The translations under genes and the position numbers were made by a program. 64,000 bases of DNA, from NCBI RefSeq assembly GCF_029318685.1, contig NZ_CP119677.1:2595001-2659000 (forward strand), in the 5' to 3' direction. This stretch comes from Ruminiclostridium papyrosolvens DSM 2782. Its GTDB lineage: Bacteria > Bacillota > Clostridia > Acetivibrionales > DSM-1351. The notes under the pieces were generated by a model that saw only the letters and a program-made list of their open reading frames with translations, was not told the DNA's origin and did no database searches. Numbering within the stretch: the stretch's first letter is position 1; each line of letters begins with the position of its first letter. Shown here piece by piece: positions 8,107-16,731 of the stretch.

Positions 8107-9960
8107 TTATTTATCTTTCACGACCTTACTTGCAAACTGGCTGTTATAAAGCTTCTCATAAAGCCCTTTTTGGTTCAGAAGCTCCTGATGTTTTCCCTTT
8201 TCTATGATTGTCCCGTTTTGCATGACCAGAATCAAATCAGCGTCACGAATCGTTGACAGTCTGTGTGCGATTACAAAGCTGGTCCTACCCTGCATAAGCT
8301 GATTCATGGCTTTTTGAATTTCCGCTTCTGTTCTTGTGTCAACGCTAGAGGTTGCTTCGTCAAGAATAAGTATAGACGGATTCGCAAGAATAGCTCTTGC
8401 TATCGTCAGCAATTGTTTTTGCCCTTGAGATACGTTCGACCCGTCCTCATTTAAAATGGTTTGATACCCTTGCGGTAAAGTACGGATAAAATGATCCGCT
8501 CGAGCAGCCTTAGCCGCAAGAATCACTTCATCCAGGCTTGCGTCCGGCCGGCTGTAGGCGATGTTGTCCTTTATGCTTCCTTGAAAAATCCATGTGTCCT
8601 GCAGAACCATGCCGAACATCTTCCGCAAAGTCCCACGACTAAATTCTTTAATGTTCACATTATCAATCGTAATTCTTCCGCCCTGAATTTCATAAAACCG
8701 CATCATCAGATTAACCAAAGTGGTTTTTCCTGCTCCGGTTGAGCCTACGATGGCAATCGTATCCCCTGAATTAAAATGGATATTGATATCTTCCATCAAA
8801 ACCTTGTCCTTAAGATATCCAAATCTCACATGTTCGAAGGCTATTTCCCCTCGGGGGTTTTTAAGCTGTTTGCTGTTCTGAAGATCCGGCACTTCTTCTT
8901 CCTCATCCAGAAGTTCAAAAACACGCTCCGCTGATGCAACAGCAGATTGCAACATATTCAGTATATAGGAAATCTGTGTCATGGGTTCCGAGCACATGTC
9001 GATATACTGAATAAATGCCTGAACATTTCCCAGAGTCATGGTTCCTTGCACCGCAAAAATACCACCGACAACTGCGACAATGACATATCCGATTTTTCCG
9101 ATAAACCGTATCAGTGGTTCTATGGAAAAAGCGGTAAACTGTGCCTTTCTATTTGCGTCACATAGCTGTCCGTTCACTTTTTGAAAGGCTTTCACCGATT
9201 TTGCTTCCCCGCTAAAGGCTTTTATCACAACTTGACCGGTAAACGCTTCTTCTATTGTGCTGTTTAATTCACCAAGATATTTTTGGTTATCAGCAAAATG
9301 GCCTTCGACCCTATGTGCTATTTTAGTGGTGATAAACATGGATAAAGCGAGTGTAAAAACCGTAATCAGCGCAAGAAGAGGATGAATGCTCAGCATAATT
9401 ACAATAGCAGCTACAATAGTAACTGACGAAGAGATAAGCTGCATCATCCCTTGCTGAAGGCTGTCGGCTACTCTCTCCAGATCACTGGTAGCACGGCTTA
9501 ATATATCTCCTTTTTTATGGCAATCATAATATCTTAACGGCAAACGGTTTAGTTTTTGGCTAAGTTCTTTCCGCAAGCCCAAAGTAAGAGTTTGTGCCAC
9601 TCCTGATATCAAATATTGCCCAAAGTATATAAATAATGAAGTTAAGATATAAATAACAAGCAAAAGAATTACGGTTCTTCCGATTGTATTGAAATCCACA
9701 ATGAATTTGATTCCGGTTGTCAGTGACTCTTTTATTCCCTTAGTCAACTGATCAATCACTTGACCCATCACCAGAGGAGCCACAAGGTTAAGCGCGGAAC
9801 TTACCAGTACGGTAATCAAAACCGCTAAAAGTTTAAACTTCTGCTTTGCTAGGTATTTCAGCAAGCGTCTGGACGTGGCTTTGGCATTTTTAGCTCTGTC
9901 AACGGAATTGTCCATGCCAATATCAAAGGTTTCTATTTCTTGATTTATATTCTCGTTCAT
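8107..9960 (-). CDS. ABC exporter half-transporter, canonical-site subunit
   Basis: A 617-residue fused membrane and ATPase subunit. Six hydrophobic segments occupy about 45-335. The ATPase carries Walker A VGSTGAGKTT near residue 402, the Q-loop in VLQDTWIF near 445, a signature variant VSQGQ near 504, Walker B ILILDEATSS near 523 with the catalytic Glu, and H-loop IAHRLST near 558. It pairs with the next-upstream subunit, 17 bases away, to form a heterodimeric type IV exporter of the BmrC/BmrD or LmrC/LmrD kind. The MerR gene and its promoter control both genes. Drug or peptide export is likely; a link to the nearby NRPS product is possible but not shown. Confidence 0.85.
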   Translation of the reverse strand: MNENINQEIETFDIGMDNSVDRAKNAKATSRRLLKYLAKQKFKLLAVLITVLVSSALNLVAPLVMGQVIDQLTKGIKESLTTGIKFIVDFNTIGRTVILLLVIYILTSLFIYFGQYLISGVAQTLTLGLRKELSQKLNRLPLRYYDCHKKGDILSRATSDLERVADSLQQGMMQLISSSVTIVAAIVIMLSIHPLLALITVFTLALSMFITTKIAHRVEGHFADNQKYLGELNSTIEEAFTGQVVIKAFSGEAKSVKAFQKVNGQLCDANRKAQFTAFSIEPLIRFIGKIGYVIVAVVGGIFAVQGTMTLGNVQAFIQYIDMCSEPMTQISYILNMLQSAVASAERVFELLDEEEEVPDLQNSKQLKNPRGEIAFEHVRFGYLKDKVLMEDINIHFNSGDTIAIVGSTGAGKTTLVNLMMRFYEIQGGRITIDNVNIKEFSRGTLRKMFGMVLQDTWIFQGSIKDNIAYSRPDASLDEVILAAKAARADHFIRTLPQGYQTILNEDGSNVSQGQKQLLTIARAILANPSILILDEATSSVDTRTEAEIQKAMNQLMQGRTSFVIAHRLSTIRDADLILVMQNGTIIEKGKHQELLNQKGLYEKLYNSQFASKVVKDK

Positions 9961-9977
9961 AACGGCCTCCTTTCCTA

Positions 9978-11705
9978 TTAAACCAATTCTTCTTCACTGA
10001 GTTGTGACGCCGCAATTTGTCTATACACATCACATTTCTTCATCAAGTCACCGTGTCTGCCTATGCCCGCTATTTTTCCGTCATCCAATACAATAATCCG
10101 GTCGGCATCCATGATTGAACTGACGCGCTGTGCTATAATTACTACTGTGGAGCTTCCGGTTTCACTCTTCAAGGCTCTTCTAAGCTTTGCGTCTGTATTG
10201 AAATCGAGGGCAGAAAAGCTGTCATCAAAAATATAAAACTCCGGTTTCCGAATCAGAGCGCGGGCAATTGCCAGGCGCTGCTTCTGCCCACCAGACAGAT
10301 TGCTTCCCCCCTGTGCCACATGAGAATGATATCCTTGCTCCATTTCGGTAATAAAATCATGTGCCTGGGCAACTTTAGCAGCATGCTCAACTTGTTGTTG
10401 TGTAGCATTTTCTGTGCCGTACCGGATGTTTTCTAATATTGTCCCACTGAAGAGAAATGTTTTCTGAGGGACAAATCCTATTTTATCTCGCAGTTCTTTT
10501 TGAGACAGCTCCCGGATGTCGATACCGTCAAGCAAAATACAGCCCCTTTCGATTTCAAAAAAGCGGAGTATTAAACTTGCTATGGTTGATTTTCCAGCTC
10601 CTGTGCCTCCAATAATTGCGGTAACTTCTCCAGAGCTTGATTCGAAGCTCAAATTGGAGAGTACCGGCTCTTCTGCATTCGGATATCGGAACGTAACGTC
10701 CCGGAATTCCAGATGTGCGTATTCTTTCCTTCCAGAATGAGGTACTGCCATGTCTGAAATTTCCGGATTTATCATAAGAATCTCATTAATTCTGTCGGCG
10801 CAGGCCTGTGCACGGGGAATATACATAAACATCATAACACCCATAATTAGAAATATCAGAATCAAAAAGCAGTACTCCACCATGGCCATAATGTCACCGA
10901 TTTGCACAGCACCTTCCGCAGCCCTTACTCCTCCAAGCCATAAGATGCCGATGATGCCGCAATTGATAATCATCATCGCAATTGGCTGCAAAACTGCTAT
11001 CATCTTATTAATACGAATTGCATTGTCCGCATAATCGGAAGATGCCGCGTCAACTCTGCTTTTTTCATATTTTTCGCGGTTAAACGCACGGATTACGCGC
11101 ACGCCGATTACATTTTCCCGAAGGGTTCGGTTAATATTGTCCATTTTTATCTGAATCAGTTTAAATAGAAGAATTACTTTTTTCCCTAACAGAGCAGCTA
11201 AAAGTAAAAAGACAACCATAGTTGCCACAATAATCAGCGCAAGTACCCTATCCTTCGCAAAGGTAAGACATAATCCTCCGATTGCCATGACTGGCGCAGG
11301 CAGCAGCATCAAAATAAACATAATCGTGGTATCCCCGATTAAGGTTACATCGCTGGTTGCCCTTGTAATCATAGAAGCCGTTCCAATTTTGTTAAAATCG
11401 GTAATTGAAAATGATTGTACTTTTACAAATACTGCCTCGCGGATATCCCGAGCCAGTCCTGCGGATAAATTCGTAGCTAACCGGTTAATAAAAACATTGA
11501 CTGCTCCAGTCAAAGCCGATATCAGCAGCATAAAGACTCCGGCTTTTATTATATAAGGAATATCTCCCTTCATTACTCCTTTGTTCACAATTTCGGCGGT
11601 GAGAGTGGGAATAAATAATGTACCGAGCGTCAACAAAAATGTGAGCAATATTACAGCCACAAGCGTGACTTTATAAGGTTTTAAAAAGTGAAACAGTTTT
11701 AGCAT
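9978..11705 (-). CDS. ABC exporter half-transporter, degenerate-site subunit
   Basis: A 575-residue membrane-ATPase fusion, first gene of the exporter pair. Walker A IGGTGAGKST near residue 365, Q-loop FVPQKTFLFSG near 407 and signature NLSGGQ near 468 are intact. Walker B reads FYIFDDSFS, with Asp instead of the catalytic Glu, and the switch His is Gln in IAQRVSS. This is the pattern of the non-hydrolysing site in heterodimeric exporters, and the partner at 8107 supplies the competent residues. ATG at 11705 follows GGAGAA. Transcription starts from a MerR-type promoter at 11745-11775. Confidence 0.85.
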   Translation of the reverse strand: MLKLFHFLKPYKVTLVAVILLTFLLTLGTLFIPTLTAEIVNKGVMKGDIPYIIKAGVFMLLISALTGAVNVFINRLATNLSAGLARDIREAVFVKVQSFSITDFNKIGTASMITRATSDVTLIGDTTIMFILMLLPAPVMAIGGLCLTFAKDRVLALIIVATMVVFLLLAALLGKKVILLFKLIQIKMDNINRTLRENVIGVRVIRAFNREKYEKSRVDAASSDYADNAIRINKMIAVLQPIAMMIINCGIIGILWLGGVRAAEGAVQIGDIMAMVEYCFLILIFLIMGVMMFMYIPRAQACADRINEILMINPEISDMAVPHSGRKEYAHLEFRDVTFRYPNAEEPVLSNLSFESSSGEVTAIIGGTGAGKSTIASLILRFFEIERGCILLDGIDIRELSQKELRDKIGFVPQKTFLFSGTILENIRYGTENATQQQVEHAAKVAQAHDFITEMEQGYHSHVAQGGSNLSGGQKQRLAIARALIRKPEFYIFDDSFSALDFNTDAKLRRALKSETGSSTVVIIAQRVSSIMDADRIIVLDDGKIAGIGRHGDLMKKCDVYRQIAASQLSEEELV

Positions 11706-11744
11706 AAATATTCTCCTTGCTTGAATTCGTTCATTACCTATCCT

Positions 11745-11775
11745 ATAATAAGGTATAACGTAACCAGATAGTCAA
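11745..11775 (-). promoter_or_regulatory. MerR-type promoter of the ABC exporter operon
   Basis: On the minus strand TTGACT (11770-11775) and TATTAT (11745-11750) are separated by 19 bp, the over-long spacing that MerR-family activators correct by twisting DNA. The spacer holds GGT...ACC arms, a weak dyad. It sits directly upstream of the divergent MerR gene, so that protein is the probable activator. Confidence 0.7.
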
Positions 11776-11796
11776 TAGGGAGAGAAAATAAAAATT

Positions 11797-12615
11797 ATGA
11801 TGAAAAAATCGAGCAATTATTTCACAACAGGAGAATTTGCAAAGCTTTGTGGTGTAAACAAAAGAACTCTTTTTCACTATGATGACATCGGACTTTTCAA
11901 GCCTGACATCACGGATAATAACGGGTACCGATATTATTCCTACCGCCAATTTGAAGTTTTTTTAATTATATCAATACTAAAAGAACTAAATCTTCCATTA
12001 ATTGAGATGAAAAAATATTTAGATGAAAGATCACCTGAACACTTGCTTTATTTGTCAAGTCAAAAAATCAAAGAAATTGACCAAAAAATAAAAAAGTTAA
12101 ATCAAATAAAGCATTTATTAGAAGAAACAATTGTTTTTACAAATAAAGGGATGAATGCAAACTATGAAGAAATAACTGTTGAGGAACTGGAAGAAGAAAA
12201 AATCGTCCGAAGCGAACTTCTCAACGAAGAGAATACGAAAGATTATATCAGGTGGATGCTGGAATTCACCAATTTTGAGAACAGAACTATGTCAAAAGAC
12301 TCATCTTTCGTAGGTACTATGTTAAGCAAAGAGAATATTAAAAATGGTAACTACATTAATAACTCTTACTTCTTTGTGAAAACAACCGATGAAAGCATTT
12401 CAAATGCAATAAAACCAAAAGGTTTATATGCAGTAGCTTACCATCACGGGAGTTTTGAAACTATTGGCAAAACCTATGATAAATTGATGAAGTTTTGTGA
12501 TAAAGCTCATTTACGTCTGGGAGACTTTGCATATGAAGAAAATCTTTTAGACAGTGTTGCAGTTAGAAATGAGGATGATTATGTTGTGCAGATTACAATT
12601 GCAGTTGAAAAGTAA
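11797..12615 (+). CDS. MerR-family transcriptional activator with effector domain
   Basis: 272 residues. The N-terminal MerR winged helix is clear in YFTTGEFAKLCGVNKRTLFHYDDIGLFKP (written here only as the span of residues 8-36) and continues to YYSYRQFEVF. A coiled-coil dimer helix rich in Lys/Glu/Gln occupies about 80-118. The C-terminal region (about 130-272) fits a GyrI-like/BmrR-type ligand pocket (GLYAVAYHHGSFE, DFAYEE). It is transcribed divergently from the ABC exporter and overlaps that promoter region. By family precedent it senses a drug or amphiphile and switches on the exporter. The ligand is unknown. Confidence 0.85.
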   Translation: MMKKSSNYFTTGEFAKLCGVNKRTLFHYDDIGLFKPDITDNNGYRYYSYRQFEVFLIISILKELNLPLIEMKKYLDERSPEHLLYLSSQKIKEIDQKIKKLNQIKHLLEETIVFTNKGMNANYEEITVEELEEEKIVRSELLNEENTKDYIRWMLEFTNFENRTMSKDSSFVGTMLSKENIKNGNYINNSYFFVKTTDESISNAIKPKGLYAVAYHHGSFETIGKTYDKLMKFCDKAHLRLGDFAYEENLLDSVAVRNEDDYVVQITIAVEK

Positions 12616-12630
12616 CCTTTCTACCAAAAA

Positions 12631-12677
12631 AAGGGAACTTATACAAGCTTTTAACTCTTGTTAAGTTCCCTTCTTTA
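12631..12677. terminator. Bidirectional terminator between merR and the PepSY-like gene
   Basis: Inverted repeat with 11-bp arms (AAGGGAACTTA at 12631-12641; its complement at 12662-12672), with A-rich and T-rich flanks on both sides. It sits between convergent genes and can stop transcripts from either. Confidence 0.75.
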
Positions 12678-12698
12678 TATGTGAGACTATATTATTTT

Positions 12699-13589
12699 TT
12701 ACTTTTCTCCTGTTATTACAAGTGTGGGAGCTTGTGTTTCACTGGCAGAGGCAGCTGATTTCTGTCGAGTTGCAGCATTTGCCTGTGCCTCCTGCTCCAA
12801 TTTTCTTATTGCTTCCAGAGTATACTTATATGAGGTGTTATAGCTGATACCTAGTAGAGCCTTGTCATATCTTGAAAAAACCATTAAAGCAATCTCTCCG
12901 TTTTCACCTATGACATTCAATGAAATTGAAGGGTCGTTGTTGCTGTAGCCTTGTCCGTTGTATTCAACTGACGCAACCTTGTCGTGAACGACATTGAACT
13001 TTTCTGCAGTTTTCTTTGCCAGCTCCACATACTCCTGGGGATTTTTGTCAAGAGCCTCGTCAAAGGCTATGGATACATTTTTGTCAAGTGTTCTGCTGTA
13101 GTTTAAAGCAAATAATTCTCCGGTAACGGAATCCACCTCAAAGCTATAACTAATCTTACCTTTAAGGACATCCGCATACCATCTCGAACGAGGGATATTG
13201 TCTGTTGCCGAATTATAACCCATTTCAACCACCTTACCCTCCAAGCTTAAGCCATATACACTCCATAAGGCCTGTGCTCCTATTTCGGCAGCATCTTTCC
13301 TTGCCATATCCTTGCTTGTGGGTTTTTGATTGCGGTAATACTCCAGATTAATGTCCCCTATTGAATAATTTGCTTTCTTGTAACCTTGTCGCACACTGTT
13401 CTTCGCTGTGCCGGATGTCTGACCCATGTAACTTACGTAGCTTGTATGAACCGTATTTGTTTTGTTATATTCCGCCGCTACGGGTAACTGTGTAATCCCC
13501 TGAAATACCATTGTGCTTACCCCGATAATCATTGCAGCTGCTATAACAGACTTTTTGACATGCTTACTTTCCGATTTGTTTGCTTTCAT
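12699..13589 (-). CDS. Exported protein with PepSY-like domain
   Basis: 296 residues with a basic N-terminus and a hydrophobic stretch (about 12-38) ending in AAE, consistent with a signal peptide or anchor. The segment KISYSFEVDSVTGELFAL near residues 145-162 follows the PepSY pattern (a strand, then VDSVTGE), and a second weaker repeat follows near 190-240. PepSY domains often inhibit or tune extracellular peptidases. The C-terminus is Ala/Gln/Ser-rich and low in complexity. It lies downstream of a two-component system in the same direction, separated by a 24-bp perfect palindrome, so it is probably a target of that system. No specific function is assigned. Confidence 0.6.
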   Translation of the reverse strand: MKANKSESKHVKKSVIAAAMIIGVSTMVFQGITQLPVAAEYNKTNTVHTSYVSYMGQTSGTAKNSVRQGYKKANYSIGDINLEYYRNQKPTSKDMARKDAAEIGAQALWSVYGLSLEGKVVEMGYNSATDNIPRSRWYADVLKGKISYSFEVDSVTGELFALNYSRTLDKNVSIAFDEALDKNPQEYVELAKKTAEKFNVVHDKVASVEYNGQGYSNNDPSISLNVIGENGEIALMVFSRYDKALLGISYNTSYKYTLEAIRKLEQEAQANAATRQKSAASASETQAPTLVITGEK

Positions 13590-13613
13590 GTTAATCTCCC
13601 CTTATTGTTTTAT

Positions 13614-13637
13614 TGGTAACTGTGATCACAGTTACCA
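13614..13637. promoter_or_regulatory. 24-bp perfect palindrome upstream of the PepSY-like gene
   Basis: The half site TGGTAACTGTGA is followed by its exact reverse complement. It lies 24 bases upstream of the PepSY-like start codon and 39 bases after the histidine kinase gene. No T-run follows, so a dimeric regulator site is at least as likely as an RNA hairpin. Confidence 0.55.
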
Positions 13638-13675
13638 GTATATAGGGCCTGAATTATAGAATCGTAATAAAGTTA

Positions 13676-15073
13676 TTATTGAGTTGTAAAAGTTATTTTT
13701 GCCGTTGTACCTTCACCGGGACGGCTGCTAAAGCTCAGCTCTGCGTTGTGGCTTGAAGTTATCTGCTTGCACAGAGAAAGCCCCAATCCGGCACCGCCGT
13801 CGCTCCGATTCCGGGATTTTTCTCCGCGGTAGAAAGGTTCCGTAATCTGCGCAAGAACTTCGGGAGTCATACCTTTCCCGTTGTCTCGGACACTAATGGT
13901 TTTTCTTCCGGCCTCCTTGGCAGCGTTTACAATAATATGTCCGCCCTTACTGCACGCCCGTATGGCGTTATCAAGGAGATTGATGAGCATACTCTCCATA
14001 AGACAGAAGTCTCCACGGATTGTCTCTATCTGACTGTGAAATTCTATCTGAACATCTTTTCCTGACAGCTTACCATACAGCGTTTGCCTGACTGCTTCAA
14101 ACAAGCCGGATACCTTCAGTTCTTCAAAGGTAATCTGATTATTCTGAAGATTTGCAAGTTCCAGCAATTGATATGCTACTGTTTGCAGTCTGCGGCTTTC
14201 GGACATGATATAATTTAGTGCCGAAAGTCTGTCGTCCTCAGATAACACAGCCTTTTGCATATATTCAGCGTATCCGTAGATAGCAGTCAGCGGTGTACGA
14301 AGCTCATGTGCAAAATTATCGACAAACTGCTGCTTTTTATCTGCGGCGTCCTTTAGCTCTGTCATATGACGCTGTATTTCCTCTGCCATATAATTAAAGC
14401 TATGGGACATCTCAGTTAGTTCATCATGGCCGGATATGGAAAGTCTGGTTTCATACGCACCGTTTGCAATATCCTTAGAGGTCTGGGTTATCTGTTTGAG
14501 AGGCCTGAATATCCGGTTCAGCACAAGAAGAAGTCCGAGAGCAAGCAGAACAGAGAGGACAAAGCCGGCGATAAACAATAGGTTTTTCAAGTCACTCCAT
14601 GAGTTTATGGCTTCCGTGGTATCGTATTGATACACAAGTGTATAGGAAGCATATGGGGAGGGAAGCTTTCCTGAGACGATAACATAAGTTTTTTTGTCAA
14701 CTTTCCGTATCGTTACCAAGCGGTTCCCATTACTCGGTGGTATTAAGAAATTGCTTCTTTGTACATCCGTATCCTTACTTGAATAGATAAGTTGATTATT
14801 TTTGTAAAATGCCAGCCCCACCTTGTTATCTCCGGAGAGATAACTGTAAGGCTGAAGCAGGGAGCTTAAAGACCCGTCTATTTTTGTTCCCCGGCTTTCA
14901 ACAGCTTTAATATCCTTTATCAGAGCAGAGGCTATAAAATAGTGCTCCCCCAGACTCCTGTCCTCCGCTCGCTTTACCGTATCCTTGAACATTGCAACGG
15001 AAACAATAAATATTCCAAGATTAAAAAAGAGGAGAAAAAGTGCAAGAGTTGTCAAAAATGTCCTCTGCTTCAT
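13676..15073 (-). CDS. Sensor histidine kinase (HAMP type)
   Basis: 465 residues. Two transmembrane segments (about 8-30 and 162-185) flank an extracytoplasmic region of about 130 residues. HAMP follows (about 187-240). The phospho-acceptor helix is FAHELRTPLTAI near 255, the N box LINLLDNAIRA near 365, and G boxes DNGKGM near 397 and GGAGLGLSL near 427. All catalytic features are intact. The ATG overlaps the response regulator stop by 4 bases (ATGA), so the two are translationally coupled. The exported PepSY-like gene downstream is the likely output or accessory factor. Confidence 0.9.
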   Translation of the reverse strand: MKQRTFLTTLALFLLFFNLGIFIVSVAMFKDTVKRAEDRSLGEHYFIASALIKDIKAVESRGTKIDGSLSSLLQPYSYLSGDNKVGLAFYKNNQLIYSSKDTDVQRSNFLIPPSNGNRLVTIRKVDKKTYVIVSGKLPSPYASYTLVYQYDTTEAINSWSDLKNLLFIAGFVLSVLLALGLLLVLNRIFRPLKQITQTSKDIANGAYETRLSISGHDELTEMSHSFNYMAEEIQRHMTELKDAADKKQQFVDNFAHELRTPLTAIYGYAEYMQKAVLSEDDRLSALNYIMSESRRLQTVAYQLLELANLQNNQITFEELKVSGLFEAVRQTLYGKLSGKDVQIEFHSQIETIRGDFCLMESMLINLLDNAIRACSKGGHIIVNAAKEAGRKTISVRDNGKGMTPEVLAQITEPFYRGEKSRNRSDGGAGLGLSLCKQITSSHNAELSFSSRPGEGTTAKITFTTQ

Positions 15074-15723
15074 CGGCTGACCTCCAGACGATAGCCCAAT
15101 TTGTAAACTGTTTTTATTCTATCTTCCCATTCCAGCTTTTTCCGAAGCTTCTGTATATGTACGTCCACGGTTCGGGTGTCTCCTTCAAAATCGTAACCCC
15201 AGACCAACTCCAGCAGTCTTTCTCTGGACAGAGCAATATTACGGTTGTTCACAAGGACTTCTAATAATTCGTATTCCTTTGGAGTACATTCCACCGATTG
15301 TCCATTATGAAATACCTGATGGCTGCTAAAATCAATTTTTACGTTTCCTGCTTCAAAACAACTTGCTGTCCTCTGTGTCCTTCGAAGAACCGCTTCAACA
15401 CGAGCCAACAGTTCAAGCATCTCAAAAGGCTTTGTAAGATAATCATCCGCTCCCATTGAAAAGCCCTTGATACGGTCAGGCATACTGTTTTTCGCAGACA
15501 GAAAAATTGTAGGCGTTTTATTAGCTTGCTCTATCACCTCAAACCCGTCGAGTCCGGGCAGCATGATATCCAGAATAATCAAATCATAGGAGCGACACTG
15601 TATTTCCTGGACAGCAGCATTTCCGTCAAAAACTGAGTTACATTGGTGTCCCACAAGCTGCAGATTCCTTTTTACAAGCTCATTAATTGCCACTTCGTCC
15701 TCAACAATTAAAATAGATGCCAA
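15070..15723 (-). CDS. OmpR-type response regulator
   Basis: 217 residues. Receiver residues are the acidic pair VEDE near 7-10, the phospho-acceptor Asp in LIILDIMLPGLDG near 51, Ser in FLSAKN and Lys in DDYLTKPF near 98. A winged-helix domain follows (about 120-215), including GYDFEGDTRTVDVHIQKLRKKL (spanning residues about 173-194) and the terminal YKLGYRLE. The start is TTG at 15723 behind AAGGAGGTGG. It is co-transcribed with the kinase, and a 32-codon ORF lies immediately upstream. The 24-bp palindrome at 13614 is a candidate target. Confidence 0.9.
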   Translation of the reverse strand: MASILIVEDEVAINELVKRNLQLVGHQCNSVFDGNAAVQEIQCRSYDLIILDIMLPGLDGFEVIEQANKTPTIFLSAKNSMPDRIKGFSMGADDYLTKPFEMLELLARVEAVLRRTQRTASCFEAGNVKIDFSSHQVFHNGQSVECTPKEYELLEVLVNNRNIALSRERLLELVWGYDFEGDTRTVDVHIQKLRKKLEWEDRIKTVYKLGYRLEVSR

Positions 15724-15746
15724 CTAGCTCCACCTCCTTATGTTAA

Positions 15747-15845
15747 TTATATTATCAACATAATGTTATGGAGTTGTAAAGCCCTGAATATTTGAGCACT
15801 GGCACTGATTGCAACAGTAGTGGCTGCCAGATTAATTTTACCCAT
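15747..15845 (-). CDS. 32-residue peptide ORF upstream of the two-component system
   Basis: ATG at 15843-15845 is preceded by a near-perfect GGAGGTG ribosome site 6 bases away; the stop is TAA at 15747. The peptide begins MGKINLAATTVAISASAQIF and has a short hydrophobic centre. It lies 23 bases before the response regulator start and in the same direction. It could be a leader ORF, a small membrane peptide or a signal. No homologue is recognised; the strong ribosome site is the main support. Confidence 0.45.
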   Translation of the reverse strand: MGKINLAATTVAISASAQIFRALQLHNIMLII

Positions 15846-15884
15846 TTTGACACCTCCATTAATGCGTTTTAATTTTTTCTTAAT

Positions 15885-15936
15885 AAAAAAGACTATTTCC
15901 TTTTCGCTGAAAAATCAGCAAATATAGAAACAGTCT
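15885..15936 (-). terminator. Terminator of the NRPS operon
   Basis: Nested hairpins: outer arms 15890-15899 and 15927-15936 (one G-U pair) and inner arms GCTGA / TCAGC. On the minus strand a T-run follows (complement of the A6 at 15885-15890). It lies 85 bases past the last gene of the NRPS operon. Confidence 0.75.
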
Positions 15937-16020
15937 CTAATTTGTTTAGTACACAAGTTTAATTTTATTTATTATAATCGCAAATCCATATAAGTAAATA
16001 TGAATACTATGTTATTTTGA

Positions 16021-16704
16021 TTATGTAGCACTTTTAATTATCTTTTTTAAATCGCTTTCGGTTTCTCCATTTCTTTTGTATCGGAAATTACAACAATCAT
16101 CTCCTCTGCCCAGTGCTTTATCTAATTTCATTCCAGCCTTCATTTTCACAAACATACAATGATCAGTGGCACAAATGTACGGCATAATTTCCGATTGGTT
16201 ATTTTCGCGAAAGAAATCATTAATCCCACATCGTTTGTAATCTATTCCCCATTCAAAGTCTTTCCCGTTTCCATCAACTATGTCAAATACCCAATTGAAA
16301 ATATGGTCCCTTGTTTTTGAGTATCTTGCAAGTTCTCTCATATAAGCAATATGTTTTTTTGAAAATTGCTTTCGTTTCATAAGCTTCATTATAAAAGACG
16401 GATAATTGTCAATAAAGGTTTTGAAACCATAATAAATTATATCCCCTATTTGCTCCATACTTAAATCTTCCATTAAGAGATTCTCATAAATAATGTGAAC
16501 TATAAATGCAAAATCCATTGTTTTCTGGAATGCATTCATATCCATTCCTATATCAGGCATATCGTCATAGCTCTTCTCTAACTTATGCATACTTTTTTCA
16601 GCAATACGCTGGTTTGCACTAACGCCTATTTTTTCTTCAATAAAGGGTTTAAAAATCTTTAAGAATTTTTTCATTTGCTTGGTTATAATCTTTTTTCTAT
16701 TCAC
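16021..16704 (-). CDS. ATC hydrolase-like protein (L-2-amino-thiazoline-4-carboxylate hydrolase family)
   Basis: 227 residues, no signal peptide. The C-terminal half carries the family signature: ICATDHCMF near residues 176-184, then ALGRGDDCCNFRYKRNG near 195-215, where the Cys of the GDxC motif is the expected catalytic or ligand residue. The founding member opens the ring of L-2-amino-thiazoline-4-carboxylate on the way to cysteine. Here the gene is the last of the NRPS operon, 27 bases after the reductase-terminated synthetase. Since the first NRPS module is predicted to load Cys and the product is predicted to form a thiazolidine, a tailoring, proofreading or immunity role on a sulfur ring is attractive, but inferred. 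Family assignment rests on the C-terminal motif alone. Confidence 0.65.
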   Translation of the reverse strand: MNRKKIITKQMKKFLKIFKPFIEEKIGVSANQRIAEKSMHKLEKSYDDMPDIGMDMNAFQKTMDFAFIVHIIYENLLMEDLSMEQIGDIIYYGFKTFIDNYPSFIMKLMKRKQFSKKHIAYMRELARYSKTRDHIFNWVFDIVDGNGKDFEWGIDYKRCGINDFFRENNQSEIMPYICATDHCMFVKMKAGMKLDKALGRGDDCCNFRYKRNGETESDLKKIIKSAT

Positions 16705-16731
16705 GTCCTGCTACCTCCCTAAGATTTTTAT

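Noticed and set aside
13614-13637. CRP-type site (TGTGA...TCACA)
   Set aside because: The TGTGA and TCACA halves abut with no 6-bp spacer, so the site cannot fit CRP geometry.
8107-15723. Including the ABC exporter and second two-component system in the NRPS cluster
   Set aside because: They are separated from the NRPS operon by its terminator and have their own promoters; only proximity links them, so this is left as a hypothesis.
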